Assembly: GCF_052857255.1 (NCBI RefSeq)
Contig: NC_135505.1
Span: 53,866,792 to 53,930,791, forward strand
Direction: 5' to 3'
Length of the DNA stretch: 64,000 nucleotides
Origin: Amblyomma americanum
Taxonomy: Eukaryota > Arthropoda > Arachnida > Ixodida > Ixodidae
Part shown: positions 8,688 to 19,288 of the stretch, one piece after another
Position numbering within the stretch: the first letter of the stretch is position 1
How the letters are laid out: every line of letters begins with the position of its first letter
Program-made: the position numbers and the translations under genes
The notes under the pieces: model-generated
Databases searched by the model: none
The model's input: the letters and a program-made list of their open reading frames with translations, nothing else
What the model was told of the DNA's origin: nothing

Positions 8688-11180
8688 CTAGTCAGGCACC
8701 CCATTGGCGGTTGCCGCAGCCCGGGCACGCTGCGTTAAGGCCCATTGGGCCTGGAGGGTGCAGCAGCCGGACAGGGTCGCCTCCCAGTCCTCTCGGGTGG
8801 GGTTTGGGATAGGGGGGAGGGATGGGTTCTGCTGGCAGGCCCACACCATGTGGCAGGTGTCCGACACCTCCCCACAGTGTGAGCACCGCCCGTCCAATTG
8901 AGGATTGAAATGCTTTAGAGTGGCCGGGCACAGCATCGTGTTAGTGAGCAGGCGCAGGAGTACGCGCTCGTTGGCCTTCCCATGCCCTTTGCAAGGAGTG
9001 AGAAGAGTTTGGTGGGTGGATTTGTAGTAATCGCATATTTCCTTAAAAGTGTAAACCGGATTGAAATCGGAGTCCTGGTCATCGTCGGGTCCCGAGAGAA
9101 ACGCCCGGAGAGAGAGCGCGCGGGCGGCGGCGTCGGCTGCTTCGTTTCCGTGGAGGCCTTGGTGACCTGGAGCCCAAATAATAGATCGGTGTGCAGGATC
9201 GGAGTCTCGGCTACAATTTTGATAGATGCGATAAGCCAGGGGAGTAGCCCACCCTTGCTCGACGTTTCGACAAACCCCTCGCGAGTCGGTGATGATGTAT
9301 TTGGAGGAGGAGTCGGAGGCTGCCAGGGCGATGGCGACCTCTTCTGCGTGAATTGCTCTCTGGGCCTTGAAAGTAAGGGCGTCTACTGTTTTGCCCTCGT
9401 GGACGACCGCGGCCGTGTACCATCCCTTGGGGTCCGGGCCGGAGGCGTCCACGTAAAAGACTACTGGTTTATTCCCAAAATGGCGGTCCAAGGCTTCCGC
9501 CCGCGCCTGGCGTCTGCCATTATGTTCTTCTTTGGACATGTTGGTGGAGAGAGGCCGCACGTGGAGGGCGCGTCTCCAGTGTACGGGAAGGCGGCATCTC
9601 TCCTCTGTGAATTGGGTGTGCTGGATGTGAAGTCGGGCTAGACGGCGGCAACCCGACCCTGTCTTTGTGAGACGAGTGTGTTGGTTGGTGAGCTGGGCCT
9701 CCCGAAGCTCCCTGAAAGTGTTCGCCATCCCCAGTCCCATGAGGTGGCTGGTAGAGGTAGAGACCGGGAGGTCCAGCGCGCGTTTCATGTTTTTGCGGAG
9801 GATGACCTCGAGAGCATCCTCTTCCTGTTTCCGCAGGTGGAGGTAGGGAGTCGAATACAAGATTCGACTGGTCACGAATGCGTTCGCCAGCCGTAAGGCG
9901 TCTTTGCATCGTAACCCACCGCGCTTGTTGGAAACCCGGCGGACCATGCGGCCCACCTGGTCCCCCACCTGCCGGAGCTTGGCGAGTGTTGTGTCGCAAC
10001 GTCGCTGGTTGTGTATGAAGAGTCCGAGGACTCTGATTTCATTGGATTCGTGAATGGGGCCGCTTTGCAGGGAGAGATTGATTTGTGTCGAGCATGTGCG
10101 CGAGGGGCGCAGATGCACGAATTCCGAGTTCTGCGGGGAGCATTGCAGACCACAGTCCCGGGCATAGCGGTCCACTATGCGGGCGGCCGTTTGCAGGCTG
10201 GTCTCTATGTCCCCTAGGCATCCTTGCGTAGCCCAGAGGGTGATGTCGTCGGCGTACAGCGCGTGCTGGACCCCTTCTACGGCACCCAGCAGGGCAGGTA
10301 GGCACATCATGGCTATGTTGAATAGCAGAGGGGACAGCACCGCGCCTTGTGGAGTCCCCCTCGTGCCGAGCAGGAAAGGTCCATGCTCTTGGTCCTGTAT
10401 TTTGATGTATGATAGTCTGTCCGTGAGAAATTGCTTCACGTAATTGAAGGTATTGATGCCGCAGTGAGTTTGACTCAAGTGTGTGAGTATGACCTCGTGA
10501 GTTACATTGTCGAACGTTCCTTTCAGGTCGAGCGCGAGGACAATTTTGTCGTTTTGGGGGTATGTGATGGGGTTCAAGATTTCGCGGTCGAGTTGGAGCA
10601 GGACATCCTGTGCGGAGCTGTGTGGGCGAAATCCAAACATGGTGTCCGCGAAGGTGTTGTGTTGTTCGAGGTATTCGGACAGCCGATCCCGTACCATCGT
10701 CTTCATCAATTTGCCCACACACGAGGTGAGAGAGATGGGGCGGAGGTTGTCCGTGTCGATTGGTTTCCCGGCCTTCGGGATGAAGGTGACAAGGGCCGTC
10801 TTCCAGTCAATGGGGAGCGAGGTTTCCCCCGTTCAGATCGCATTAATGTATTCTAGAAGGCACTGGTACGCTGAATCAGGAAGGTTCGCCAAAAGTTTGA
10901 CGGTAACCTTGTCCCGGCCCGGTGCGGTGCCCCTCTTCATTATGGCCAGACTGCCCCGCAGATCGTGAAGCTGGAAAGGCTTGTCCAACTCCGAGTTTTC
11001 CCTGCCTGCGTAGGAAAAGGCCGATGTGCGGCCGTCCTGAGTTGTGCACAGGTAGCGATCCCGGAGTGCCTGTGCCACAGCGTTGTATTTCCTTGGAATG
11101 AGTGCATGGCTTTGTGTAGTTGCTTGTGCGTTTCTGTGCGGGTCTGCGTTGGGTTGATGAGGACTCAGAAGAGCCGCCAT
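8688..11180 (-). CDS. L-b ORF2: reverse transcriptase and RNase H, one internal stop
   Basis: The frame from 11180 to 8688 is open except for one TGA at 10833-10835. From the ATG at 10718 it gives 676 residues. RT boxes are visible: ALDLKGTFDNVTHE, GTPQGAVLSPLLFN, and YADD at 10245-10256 (about residue 155). RNase H follows from about residue 420 with its four acidic positions intact (FYVDASG, HAEEVA, IITDSRG, GHQGLHGNEAADAAAR). The tail has a zinc-like CSHCGEVSDTCHMVWAC. RT copies LINE RNA at a nicked target site. An RNase H domain is typical of the I group. The YADD box is intact, unlike most other copies here. Confidence 0.9.
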
Positions 11181-11890
11181 GTGTTGCGGCTCGACATTTG
11201 CCTAGCCGCCGTGTTGCAGCGTTCCACCCAGTTGGAGTCAACGAGTTGGGCCGCGTACTCTGCTGCTTGCCGGGTGAGGTCCGCAATGCGCGCTTTGAGC
11301 TTCTTGTTGTGTTTCTGGCGCTTCCAGCGGCGCGTAAGGCCGCAGCGCGCTTGCCAGAGGTGGAGGAGGTGGTTGTCCACGTTCGTGACTGCCTCTGTGA
11401 GCTGTATCTGCTTCTCGCGGGAGCGAAGGCGCGATATGACTAACTGGGACCAATTCGTGTAGCCTTGCTTTGTGATGTTCGTGTTGGCGTCGGATGGGAA
11501 ATTTTGGCGAAAGGTGGTCCAATTGGGGATGTGTGCTTGTGTGGGGGGGGGGGGCGCTTCAGGGGGCGTGTATAAACAGTGGTGTTGAGGATGCAGTGGT
11601 CGCTGCCGAGGGTTTTCTCGGTTGATCCAGTCAGCGTGTCTTATGTTGCGAGTGAAGGTGAGGTCCGGGCATGTGTCTCGGGTCACCGAGGTGCCTGCGC
11701 GCGTAGGAAATGCCGGGTCAGTGTGGAGGGTGAGCCCCAGTGTGGACGCCAACTCCGCCAGCATGCGTCCGCGCATTTCCTCCTTACGATAGCCCCATAG
11801 CTGGCTAGGGGCGTTGAAGTCGCCCACAATCAGCAGGGGGTCGCGACCCGCCTCTTTAAGTGCACGGCTAAAGAGGTCCGCGAAGGTCAC
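11165..11890 (-). CDS. L-b ORF2 endonuclease, C-terminal two-thirds
   Basis: The frame holds LLIVGDFNAPSQLWGY (catalytic Asp-Phe-Asn box, near 11810-11835) and DTCPDLTFTRNIRHADW. The expected SDH box (GSDHCIL) is present near 11590-11612 but in a neighbouring frame. A C-run at 11537-11548 shifts the frame back, so two indels bracket that segment. The remainder (WTTFRQNF..., KKLKARIADLTRQAAEYAAQL) is the helical linker to RT. Confidence 0.85.
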   Translation of the reverse strand: MTFADLFSRALKEAGRDPLLIVGDFNAPSQLWGYRKEEMRGRMLAELASTLGLTLHTDPAFPTRAGTSVTRDTCPDLTFTRNIRHADWINRENPRQRPLHPQHHCLYTPPEAPPPPTQAHIPNWTTFRQNFPSDANTNITKQGYTNWSQLVISRLRSREKQIQLTEAVTNVDNHLLHLWQARCGLTRRWKRQKHNKKLKARIADLTRQAAEYAAQLVDSNWVERCNTAARQMSSRNTWRLF

Positions 11891-11941
11891 TCGCTTGAGT
11901 TTCGGGGAGCAGTATACATTAAGTACGTGTAGGGGAGGATC

Positions 11942-12268
11942 CTACCGTCGAAGGGGAAGGATCCTTACCATGGCGTATGAGTACGGTATATTGAGATCGA
12001 GGTCAATTTCGGAGGCGGTGTACGACTTGTGCACGAGGAGACACGACGAGGGGTCTCGCTGGAACGTCGCGTAATTAGACAACTTGGCCGCCGTTCCTGG
12101 CTTCTGGAGGGCGACCACGGCGGGCAAAGCCTCGAAAGTTTCTAGGTAGAGACGCAGGTTCGCGCGTTTCTGCCGCGCCTTGAAGCCTCTACAATTCCAT
12201 TGCGTTACGGTTACCAATTTGTGTGTTTTCGGAGGAGGGGAACGCTTGTTAGGTCGTCCTGCCATCAT
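11942..12268 (-). CDS. L-b ORF2 start: endonuclease N-terminus
   Basis: I choose the ATG at 12268 (a second ATG follows at 12265) because it overlaps the ORF1 stop by 20 bases, a usual I-group layout. The frame reads QWNCRGFKARQKRANL, then VALQKPGT. The normal catalytic Glu of the LQEP box is Lys. A stop at 11942 separates it from the rest of the endonuclease. Confidence 0.8.
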   Translation of the reverse strand: MMAGRPNKRSPPPKTHKLVTVTQWNCRGFKARQKRANLRLYLETFEALPAVVALQKPGTAAKLSNYATFQRDPSSCLLVHKSYTASEIDLDLNIPYSYAMVRILPLRR

Positions 12269-14083
12269 TAGCAATGGAGGTGTCAGATGGGGGCTGATGG
12301 GACTCCGACCCAGAGCCAGCACCGGGTTGGGGTGCGGGGCTGGAGTTCACCGAATCCGCGTCTCTGGGAGTGCCGATAACTTTCTTGTGCCTGTTGAAGG
12401 CTCGGATCCCCTCGAACCGCCGGCTCGTTCGGGTGGCGTTGGATTTCATGCACCGGCTGAGAGCTGCAGGGACCGATGCCGAGCATTTGGTTTCCATGCA
12501 GCTCATCGCCGTTTCTAGCATTTTCTGGAAATGGGAGGTGAGACGCGCCTCCATTGCGGCCATTGCCGACTCGAACGTGGGCGGCAGTTCGGGCTCACTC
12601 TCCATGGCGTCGGAACTCGGGATGCCCGTCGCAGCAGCTAGCTTTTCCTCTAAATTTTGAATTTTGGTGAGCAAGTGCCCGATCTGAGCTGCTCATTTTG
12701 TCTGCGGCTTTCGACATCAATGCCGTAAGCCGAGGAGGGGGAAGAGGGTGAGGAGGAGGGAGGGGAGGAGGCGACCTCTGCCCAGCTGCTCACCTGAGTG
12801 TGTTGCTTCTGCGCCGGGGCGAGGGCTCCGGCAGCGCCACTTGGTTTGAGGGCGGGGAAGTGCTTGGCTGCGTCTCCGCTAGGGGGCGGTGGTGGCGCCT
12901 GCTTATTCTTCTTCATTTTCTTCTTTCGCTTCTCCTCTCCCGTTGACTTCACTCCGGGAGAGGAGGAGGCCGCGTTGATGTCTCCCTCGCGCGAGCCGGT
13001 GGAGTGATTACCGCGTACCGCGCCGCCATTGGCTTCGTCGACGGGGGCACCTTGCCTGTTTCCAGGCTCTGGCTTCTCGGTTACCCCATGTTGGGAGGGC
13101 TTGGCTCCGGCAAGATGAAGTCTGCGGAATTTTGCCTTACAATCTTTCGAGCCCGTGGGGTGGGCTAGTCCACAGATTGCACAGGACGGGTTGCACTCGT
13201 GTGGCGCACGGCCGTCCTGCGTCACTGTCACAGTTTGGCCGAAAAGGCCGCACTTGGGCGAGTTAGGCGTGGGGCAAATGTCCGCGCGGTGTCCCACAGT
13301 ACCGCACTTCACACAGGCCGGCACAGTGCGCTTGTATTTTCGGACGGGGGTGAGTTCCCCGTTGTAGTGGACGTACCGCGGGACCACCTTTCCAACAAAG
13401 GTGATCACCGCGATGGATGATTTTCCGAGGGGGCGAATGTTGGCAATCTGGCCGCCTCGCCAGGCAATTTGGGCGGTGAGCGTTGCGCTGGTTTCTTCGT
13501 CGGCGATGCCTCCGATGACGCCGCGGCACAGGTCCCCGGTTTGTTTCAAATGCCCGTGTACGGGCAGGGTGCCTTTGGTTGTCGACAACTTGAATTCGCC
13601 GAGCAGGCGATCGGCAAGGTGTGGATTCCGTGCGCCCACAACGAGCAGATTCTGCTCCCAGGCGGGGACGATATTTAGAACGTGCTCGACAGTAGAAATA
13701 CCGAGGTGCGAGTTCAGGGCTTTGCCCAACTCACCACGTCGGAACGTATTCCGTAGGTCGGCGGTGACCCTGGGCTTGATTATGACCACGTAGTCTTCAG
13801 GGTGCATCTGTGGCATTGGGCGGGGTTTCCACTGACGCGACTGGGCTTGTTTTGTACGCGATGAGGCAGGCACGTGCGTGAGGGCTTGCTGCTTGGCTTG
13901 GGACGCCACCGATGTGGCAGCCGCCGTGTTGGAGCCGGCTCTGCCACGCCGGTTGACAAGTTGAAAGAGCTCCTCGTGCTCGAAACGTGCAGGTTCCGCG
14001 GGAGCTTCAGGTTGAGGTGCCGAAACAGTCGTCCAGGCCATTTCGGCACGGTCGTACCCCCTTAGAGGGGCTTGGGAAGCCAT
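12249..14083 (-). CDS. L-b ORF1: CCHC zinc-knuckle RNA-binding protein, one frameshift
   Basis: From the ATG at 14083 (MASQAPLRGYDRAEMAW) the frame runs to 12650. It shows an Ala/Pro-rich N-terminus, a central domain (YVVIIKPRVTADLRNTF), knuckles CVKCGTVGHRADIC (about residue 256) and CNPSCAICGLAHPTGSKDC (about residue 305), and a Lys/Pro-rich segment. A frameshift near 12675-12690 moves it to the frame 12674-12249, which continues a coiled coil (RRQNEQL, then LTKIQNLEEKLAAA) and ends at TAA 12249-12251. The open frame extends upstream to 14197, but that part looks like leader. ORF1 proteins bind LINE RNA. Confidence 0.85.
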
Positions 14084-14280
14084 CTTGAGATGCGGCGAGG
14101 GTGTCGCCGCCACGGGAGCGACGCAGCCGTTAGGCCTAGCGCCCGCTCCTCGTGGCAAAGTGACAATCTCCCCTCGCAAAGCGAAAATTGGGCCCACCTG
14201 ATGAAATTTGGTGTCTCCAGAGTCCTGGTGATGTTAGGGACCCACTTCATCAAATTTCAAGAGAGGCCGAATTGATGCGC

Positions 14281-15090
14281 CGAAAGAAACAGCGACACTC
14301 TACGCAGCCGATATGGCATGCGTCCGCTCGCGTTCCTTGCGGCCTTGCGGCGCCCGGGATAGCTGGAAGCAGCACGGCACCTAGCATGGTTGCGGCTTCG
14401 CGACCATGTACTAGACGAAATAGAGTGAAGCGTGTCGTTTATTGGACTGCAGTATTATAGACAATTGTGACGAAAGGGAGTATGGCGTCCCAGTTCCGGT
14501 GGTCCTCGTCGACATACATGGAAATGATGTCGGAGATCGTCTTGTTGAGCCGTTCGGTGAGGCCATTCGTTTCAGGGTGTTAAGCGGTTGTCTTGCGTTG
14601 ACTGGTGCCGCTCAGGCGCCCAACCTCCTGCGTAAGGTCCGAGGTGAACGCTGCTCCCCTGTCAGTTAAAACGATAGTGGGTGCACCGTGAACAAGCACA
14701 ATGTTTTGGATAAAACATTCGCAGTTTCATCAGCGGTACCACGGTGAAGATGTTCAGTCTCACAGTATTGGCTGCGGTAGTCGGTGGCAACCACAATGTA
14801 GCGGTTGCAAAGCGAGGACTCCGGAAATGGGTCCAGTAAGTTCATGCCGACTTGATGGAAGAGGACCTGAAGCGAATCAATAGGCTGCAGTAAGCCGGTT
14901 GGCTTAGTCGGCGGCGTCTTGCGATGCTGGCGCTCGCGGCAAGTTCGTACGTATTGCTTCACAACTGTAGCAACCCTGGACCAGTAGTACATTTGCCGTA
15001 TTCATGCCAAAGTTCGACAAAAAACCCAGGTGACCAGACAATGGGTCATCATGGCACGTCTGCAGGACTTCGTCGCGAAGAGCCGTTACG
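14281..15090 (-). pseudogene. Gypsy C integrase, zinc domain and catalytic core
   Basis: Reading leftwards from 15090: ALRDEVLQTCHDDPLSGHLGF (His part of the zinc domain), a decayed Cys part, the core start near 14830 (a SLC-NRYIVVATDYRSQYCETEHL block in 14666-14992), LTDRGAAFTSDL (second Asp) near 14640-14670, and HPETNGLTERLNKTI (third acidic residue) near 14550-14580. Stops interrupt it. The frame is cut near 14280 by LINE L-b and resumes at 8585. Confidence 0.8.
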
Positions 15091-15440
15091 GGTGCTCCCA
15101 TTTTGTTCGTTACGCTGAGGCCACCCGCCAAATCGCTCGCGAGCGCGGACGGCACCAGCAAGTTCTTGACGCTCGGCGCTATAACCTCCGCCACCGATAT
15201 ATGCTTTACCAGGCCGGCCAACAAGTCCGATTGTGGAGCCAATTATGCAAATGAGGGCGCTCTGAGAAGCTTCTACGCCGATACTTTGGCCCTACGAGGG
15301 GCTTGGCCAGCTCGGTGAAGTCACCTACGAAGTTCTCTCCTAGAGAACAGTTCGGTCTTCTGGACGGCCGACCTCCGAAGTTGTCCACGTCGCCCTGATA
15401 AAGCCGTACGACGCCAGCTAACCCTACCGCTACGAACGAG
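15091..15440 (+). pseudogene. Inverted copy of gypsy integrase tail inside gypsy C
   Basis: On the plus strand, opposite to the surrounding element, the segment reads CSHFVRYAEATRQIARERGR, DARRYNLRHRYMLYQAGQQVRLW, then LLRRYFGPYEGLGQLGEVTYEVLS and a Ser/Gly/Arg block up to VVHVAL. It is the same region as 8230-8585 and close to it in sequence. It replaces the spacer between RNase H and the integrase zinc domain of element C. Confidence 0.8.
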
Positions 15441-15529
15441 TAGATGAACGACGGCAGTCCACGTGAGAAGATTTGTGGGGGAGACTGAGCGCTTCCTTCC
15501 AGATACTCAATGTGGGCCATAGTTCACTG

Positions 15530-16173
15530 TTGTCACTTTGGGGTTGAATGAGAACGAATGTGGAGATGACGCCAAGAAAAACTGAATCGTCATCAGGGTC
15601 AGCTTGGGGTCATCGATAGGAGCACGAGACAAGCAGTGGCATCCCTGTGTTTCCTTCCAGACTTATAGACAATGGTGACATCGAATTCCTGAAGCCGCAT
15701 TCTCCAGCGTGAAAGCCGTCCCGGATCTTTGTGGTTTTCCAGCCAACACAGCGAGTGGTGGTCACTAACGACCCTGAAAGGGTGGACATATAAGTATGCG
15801 CGAAATTTAGTGACTGCCGACACAATGGCCAGGCATTCTTTTTGGTGGTGGAATAGTTTGCCTCAGATCGCGACAAGGTGCGGATCGCGTATGCGATTAC
15901 GCGTTCGACACCACCCTGCCACTTCACAAGGACCGCACCAAGACCGATGTTGTTGACGCCTTTGTGCAGTTCAGTAGCGGCCGACTCGTCGAAGTGCCCA
16001 ATGATGGGCGTACATTGGAGACGAGTTCGGAGGTTTTGAAAGGCCTTCTGTTGCTGCAGGCCCCAGAAGAACGGTTCGGAATCTTTCGTTAGGCGGGTGA
16101 GTGGCTCAGTGATCTGGGAGAAATTCTGCACAAAACGGCGATTATACGTGCAGATATCGAGAAAGCGGCGCAC
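15530..16173 (-). pseudogene. Gypsy C RNase H domain
   Basis: The frame 15610-16173 starts with RRFLDICTYNRRFVQNFSQI (RT-RNase H tether), then GHFDESAATELHKGVNNIGLGAVLV, where the usual first catalytic Asp (TDAS) is replaced by HKG. Motifs IAYA-RTLS and Y-TT-K follow. An overlapping frame (15599-15823) holds [16 protein letters not shown] and the linker [11 protein letters not shown] frameshift joins them. Confidence 0.8.
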
Positions 16174-16900
16174 ACTTCGCCTATCAGTGGTACGGGAAAA
16201 GCAGCCACGGCGGTTTTCTTATGGGGGTCGGGGTTGACCCCGTTCGCACTCACGATGTGGCCCGGAAACTTCAACTCTTCGAAAGCAAAGTGACACTTTT
16301 CGGGCTTGAGGGAAAGACCGGCCGGACGAATTGCTTCGAACATAGCGCGGAGGCGTCTCAGGTGCTCTTCGATTGTATCAGAGAAGATGACAACGTCATT
16401 CGAGTACACGAGACAGGACTGCCATTTCAGATCGGCAAAAACGGTGTTCATCATCCGCTGGAAGATTGCAGGAGCCGAGCACAGGTCTAAAGGGGCAACC
16501 GGAAATCGTAGAGACTGTCCGGTGTAATAAAGGCGGTGGTTTGCCGGCCGCGTTCGTCCACCTCGATTTGCCAATAGCCGCTGCGTAAATTGAGCGATGA
16601 GAAACGCTTGGCGTGGCGCAGCCGGTCCAGGGAGTCTTCAATGCGCTGGAGAGGATAAACAACCTTTTTTGTGACTTTGTTTAGACGTCAGTACACAAGA
16701 CAGAACCGTACGGTTCCATCTTTGCTACTAGAACAACAGGCGACGCCCACGGGCTCGTCGACGGCTGTATCACGTCGTCCTGGAGAAGTTCTTGAACTTG
16801 GCGGCGAATGGCATCACACTGCTTCGATGAGATCCGGTAAAGCGGCTGAGATAACGTCCGCTGGTTGGCATCGACTATAATTCGGTGCTTTGTGAGCGGA
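16089..16900 (-). pseudogene. Gypsy C reverse transcriptase
   Basis: From about 16900 leftwards come the fingers (DDVIQPSTSPWASPVVLVAK), then frame 16396-16662 and frame 16089-16574 with the palm. The catalytic box at 16395-16406 reads YSND in place of YLDD. The thumb (KPEKCHFAFEELKFPGHIVS) follows. Loss of the first catalytic Asp and several frameshifts make it inactive. Confidence 0.85.
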
Positions 16901-17286
16901 TTCTGCCAAATCTTAGAGGTCGAGGTTAAGCAGTCGCAGAAAGACTAGATAACGCTTTCGAGGCAGCGTTTCTGAATAGACGGGAGGCTCGGGTTCACGT
17001 CAGTTTTAATGGGAGTGGTCGGTGCCTCCATTGATGCCGAGGCTTCGGACAAAGCGTGCTGTTCCGCAATCTTGCTAAGTTCTTCGAAATACGCAAACAC
17101 TGAGGTTCACAGCCAAAATTCGTCTTCAAGAGTTCAGTTCGGCCATTGTTCAGCTCCACAATTCCGCGATCAACACAGACTTGCTGACCAAAGAGCAACG
17201 GCATGTTGTTTTCAGCGATCCTACGAGCTGCGGTACTGTTATCGCAATCTACGATAACAAAACATGCTAGCTCTTGACGGGATTAA
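16900..17286 (-). pseudogene. Gypsy C protease-RT linker
   Basis: The frame 16995-17204 (PLLFGQQVCVDRGIVELNNG, then TELLKTNFGCEPQCL) matches the extended linker seen between protease and RT in this kind of gypsy element. It abuts the 3' end of LINE L-c at about 17287. Conserved function is not known to me. Confidence 0.6.
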
Positions 17287-17784
17287 TACATTTTCAATTC
17301 AATTCAAGTTTATTTGCATCTATACATGTACAGATGACGAGAGTACAGACAAAAAGCCAAATGAATTCGACTTGACGGGGTCTGTACCTCCTATAGAAAT
17401 GGTACTGTGCACAATAAAGAGAACACAAACATACAATACTGGATAAACAAGAAAAAAAAGCATTAGTGAACATTGTACAACAGAAATACATACGGGTAAA
17501 AAAATCAACGATAGAATGCTGCAAAGAATTATATTACAGAAAGCGAATAGTATAAAATGATGCAAATAATACAGTTTTAAAATTCATATCTATCAAAAAT
17601 AAGTTAGTTACAAGCAGAGAAAACTGGTTTAGCATTCACGGCGTCAGTGTATACCAGAGCAAAAAAAAAAAGCAATCCACAATGAACCCATTAAAAGGAG
17701 AACTGGTGTCTATTCAGTTTCTAATGAGTTTAACAAAGATGGCAGTGCGTGGTGTAACATTGGTTGACCGTATTTAGCACGCGC
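17287..17784 (-). other. L-c 3' UTR and pentamer tail
   Basis: After the C-terminal end at 17785 the minus strand is AT-rich and non-coding. It finishes with a polyadenylation-like AATAAA followed by GAATT-type repeats at 17287-17312. I see no gene here. Confidence 0.6.
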
Positions 17785-18324
17785 TTAAGAAACGTACCAT
17801 GTTTCTCTGTGACGTGCGTTGTAAATGTCAGAATTCATTGTAAATAGAGATAAATGCTCGAAAAATTTCGTGTTCTGTTTTTTCGCAGCAGTGAAACGCT
17901 TGAGTGAAATACTACGATATATGGAGGTGCCCGGCTTTAAATTAAGGGCGCTGAAATGAGGCTGCGTATGAGCGTCATATGAAGAATTGGCGATAGCGCG
18001 CACTGCTTTCTTCTGCAATAGAAAAAGTTTTGTGATGTTAGACATCGTGGTGTTTCACCGGACTAAATGACAGTAATTCAGATGGCACAGGAAGAGAGAG
18101 TTATAAAGCAGTTTTTTGACGCTCAAGGGAATAAAAATAACCGAGGTTTCGTTATACTCCCACAACAAGAGCGATTTTGTTAGAAACTGAGAGTGTGTAA
18201 AAATTCCAAAGTACGTTTTCTTGAAATACGACCCCGAGGCATTTAATGGATGGCACAGAGTTGATAATCGAGGAGCCCATTTGAAAATGGCCGTCAATGT
18301 GGACAATTTTGTTTTTAGGTTCAA
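17785..18324 (-). pseudogene. L-c RT thumb and C-terminal region
   Basis: Frames 18055-18324 and 17785-18045 contain the conserved LINE tail: ISLKRFTAAKKQ and NITKLFLLQKKAVRAIANSSY, where CR1/L2 elements have a similar block around a NI..L..LQKKA.R.I motif. The two frames are joined by a frameshift at about 18050. Confidence 0.75.
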
Positions 18325-19288
18325 AAAGTATCGTCTTTATCTTGTTTGTATTTATAAACAGCGAATTCAATGAACTCCATCGATTAAGTTCACTCGAAGC
18401 AGCGTTAGCAAAAGCCAAGAGCTCCCTTGCATAACCAGATGTAAAGAACAGACTGGTGCCTTCACTGTATATGATGAATCGGGCAGTGGTGTCAATAGTC
18501 AATATGTCGTTAAAGTAATTAATAAATAACAAAGGTCCAACAATGCTTTCTTGAGGTAAAGCAGAATGAATGGGTAGGTTATCGGAAATACAGTTATTTA
18601 TTGAAATCCTCTGGCACCTGAACTGCAGATAGGTTTTGATTAAGCCAAAGAATGCGCCCTTAAAATCGTAAATTTGATGTTTTGTTTGCAGACTGGTGGT
18701 GTTAATTGTGTCAAAGGCCTTTGAAAAATCAATGAAAACACCTAGTGTCACTAAATTTTTTTCAAATGCGTGCAGTATTCGTTCATTTTGTGTTAATAGA
18801 GCTAACTCTGTCGAGCGACCCTTTCGGAAACGGAACTGGCTGTCAGTAATAATATTGTGTTTTTCGCAGAAAGCCGTCATTCTCAGTGTTATTAGTTTTT
18901 CTAGGATTTTTGAAAATACAGGCAAAACGGATATTGGTCTGTAGTTGGACAGGTTGTTTTTATCATTGGCTTTGAAGAGCACTGTAACCTTTACGAGCTG
19001 CATGCGCTTTGGAAATATACCGTTTACAAAGCACAAAGTATACATATGCTCAAGTGCTGGGCATATCAGATCTAAAAAGTGCTTTACGGGGCGTATTTGC
19101 AGGTCATCAATATTGCAGCTTTTACTATTTCGCAGAGCGGAGAACGTTAGATAAATTTCTTCGCCGCTAGTTGGAAGTAAAAAGGCACTATAACACTTTC
19201 TGGAATTGAGGTACTCTGCAGAGCGTGGATCGGGAAAACTATTTAAAAGGGACACAAGATAATTATTGTAAGAGTTTGCTAAATGCAC
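18152..19288 (-). CDS. L-c reverse transcriptase, 378-residue open frame
   Basis: RT boxes are in order: VTVLFKANDKNNLSNYRPIS, then VLPVFSKILEKLI, FRFRKGRSTELALL, GVFIDFSKAFDTIN (first catalytic Asp kept) and ALPQESIVGPLLFINYFNDI. At 18458-18469 the catalytic box reads YSEG where YADD is expected. Two aspartates are therefore lost although the frame is still open. The family is CR1/L2 by motif style. Confidence 0.85.
   Translation of the reverse strand: MHLANSYNNYLVSLLNSFPDPRSAEYLNSRKCYSAFLLPTSGEEIYLTFSALRNSKSCNIDDLQIRPVKHFLDLICPALEHMYTLCFVNGIFPKRMQLVKVTVLFKANDKNNLSNYRPISVLPVFSKILEKLITLRMTAFCEKHNIITDSQFRFRKGRSTELALLTQNERILHAFEKNLVTLGVFIDFSKAFDTINTTSLQTKHQIYDFKGAFFGLIKTYLQFRCQRISINNCISDNLPIHSALPQESIVGPLLFINYFNDILTIDTTARFIIYSEGTSLFFTSGYARELLAFANAASSELNRWSSLNSLFINTNKIKTILFEPKNKIVHIDGHFQMGSSIINSVPSIKCLGVVFQENVLWNFYTLSVSNKIALVVGV

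Larger units (their letters stand above)
8590..14250 (-). mobile_element. LINE L-b, I-like with RNase H, nearly full length
   Basis: On the minus strand it carries a 5' leader, ORF1 (about 14083-12249), ORF2 with endonuclease, RT, RNase H and a zinc-like tail (12268-8688), a short 3' UTR with AATAAA and an ACC-repeat tail. It splits the integrase of gypsy C. Damage is limited to a few frameshifts and stops, so it is the youngest-looking LINE here. The exact 5' end is uncertain (about 14240-14280), and I saw no clear target-site duplication. Confidence 0.85.

Noticed and set aside
8982..9641. A 219-residue plus-strand frame
   Set aside because: It lies antisense to the L-b RNase H region and has no domain motif; it is a shadow frame.
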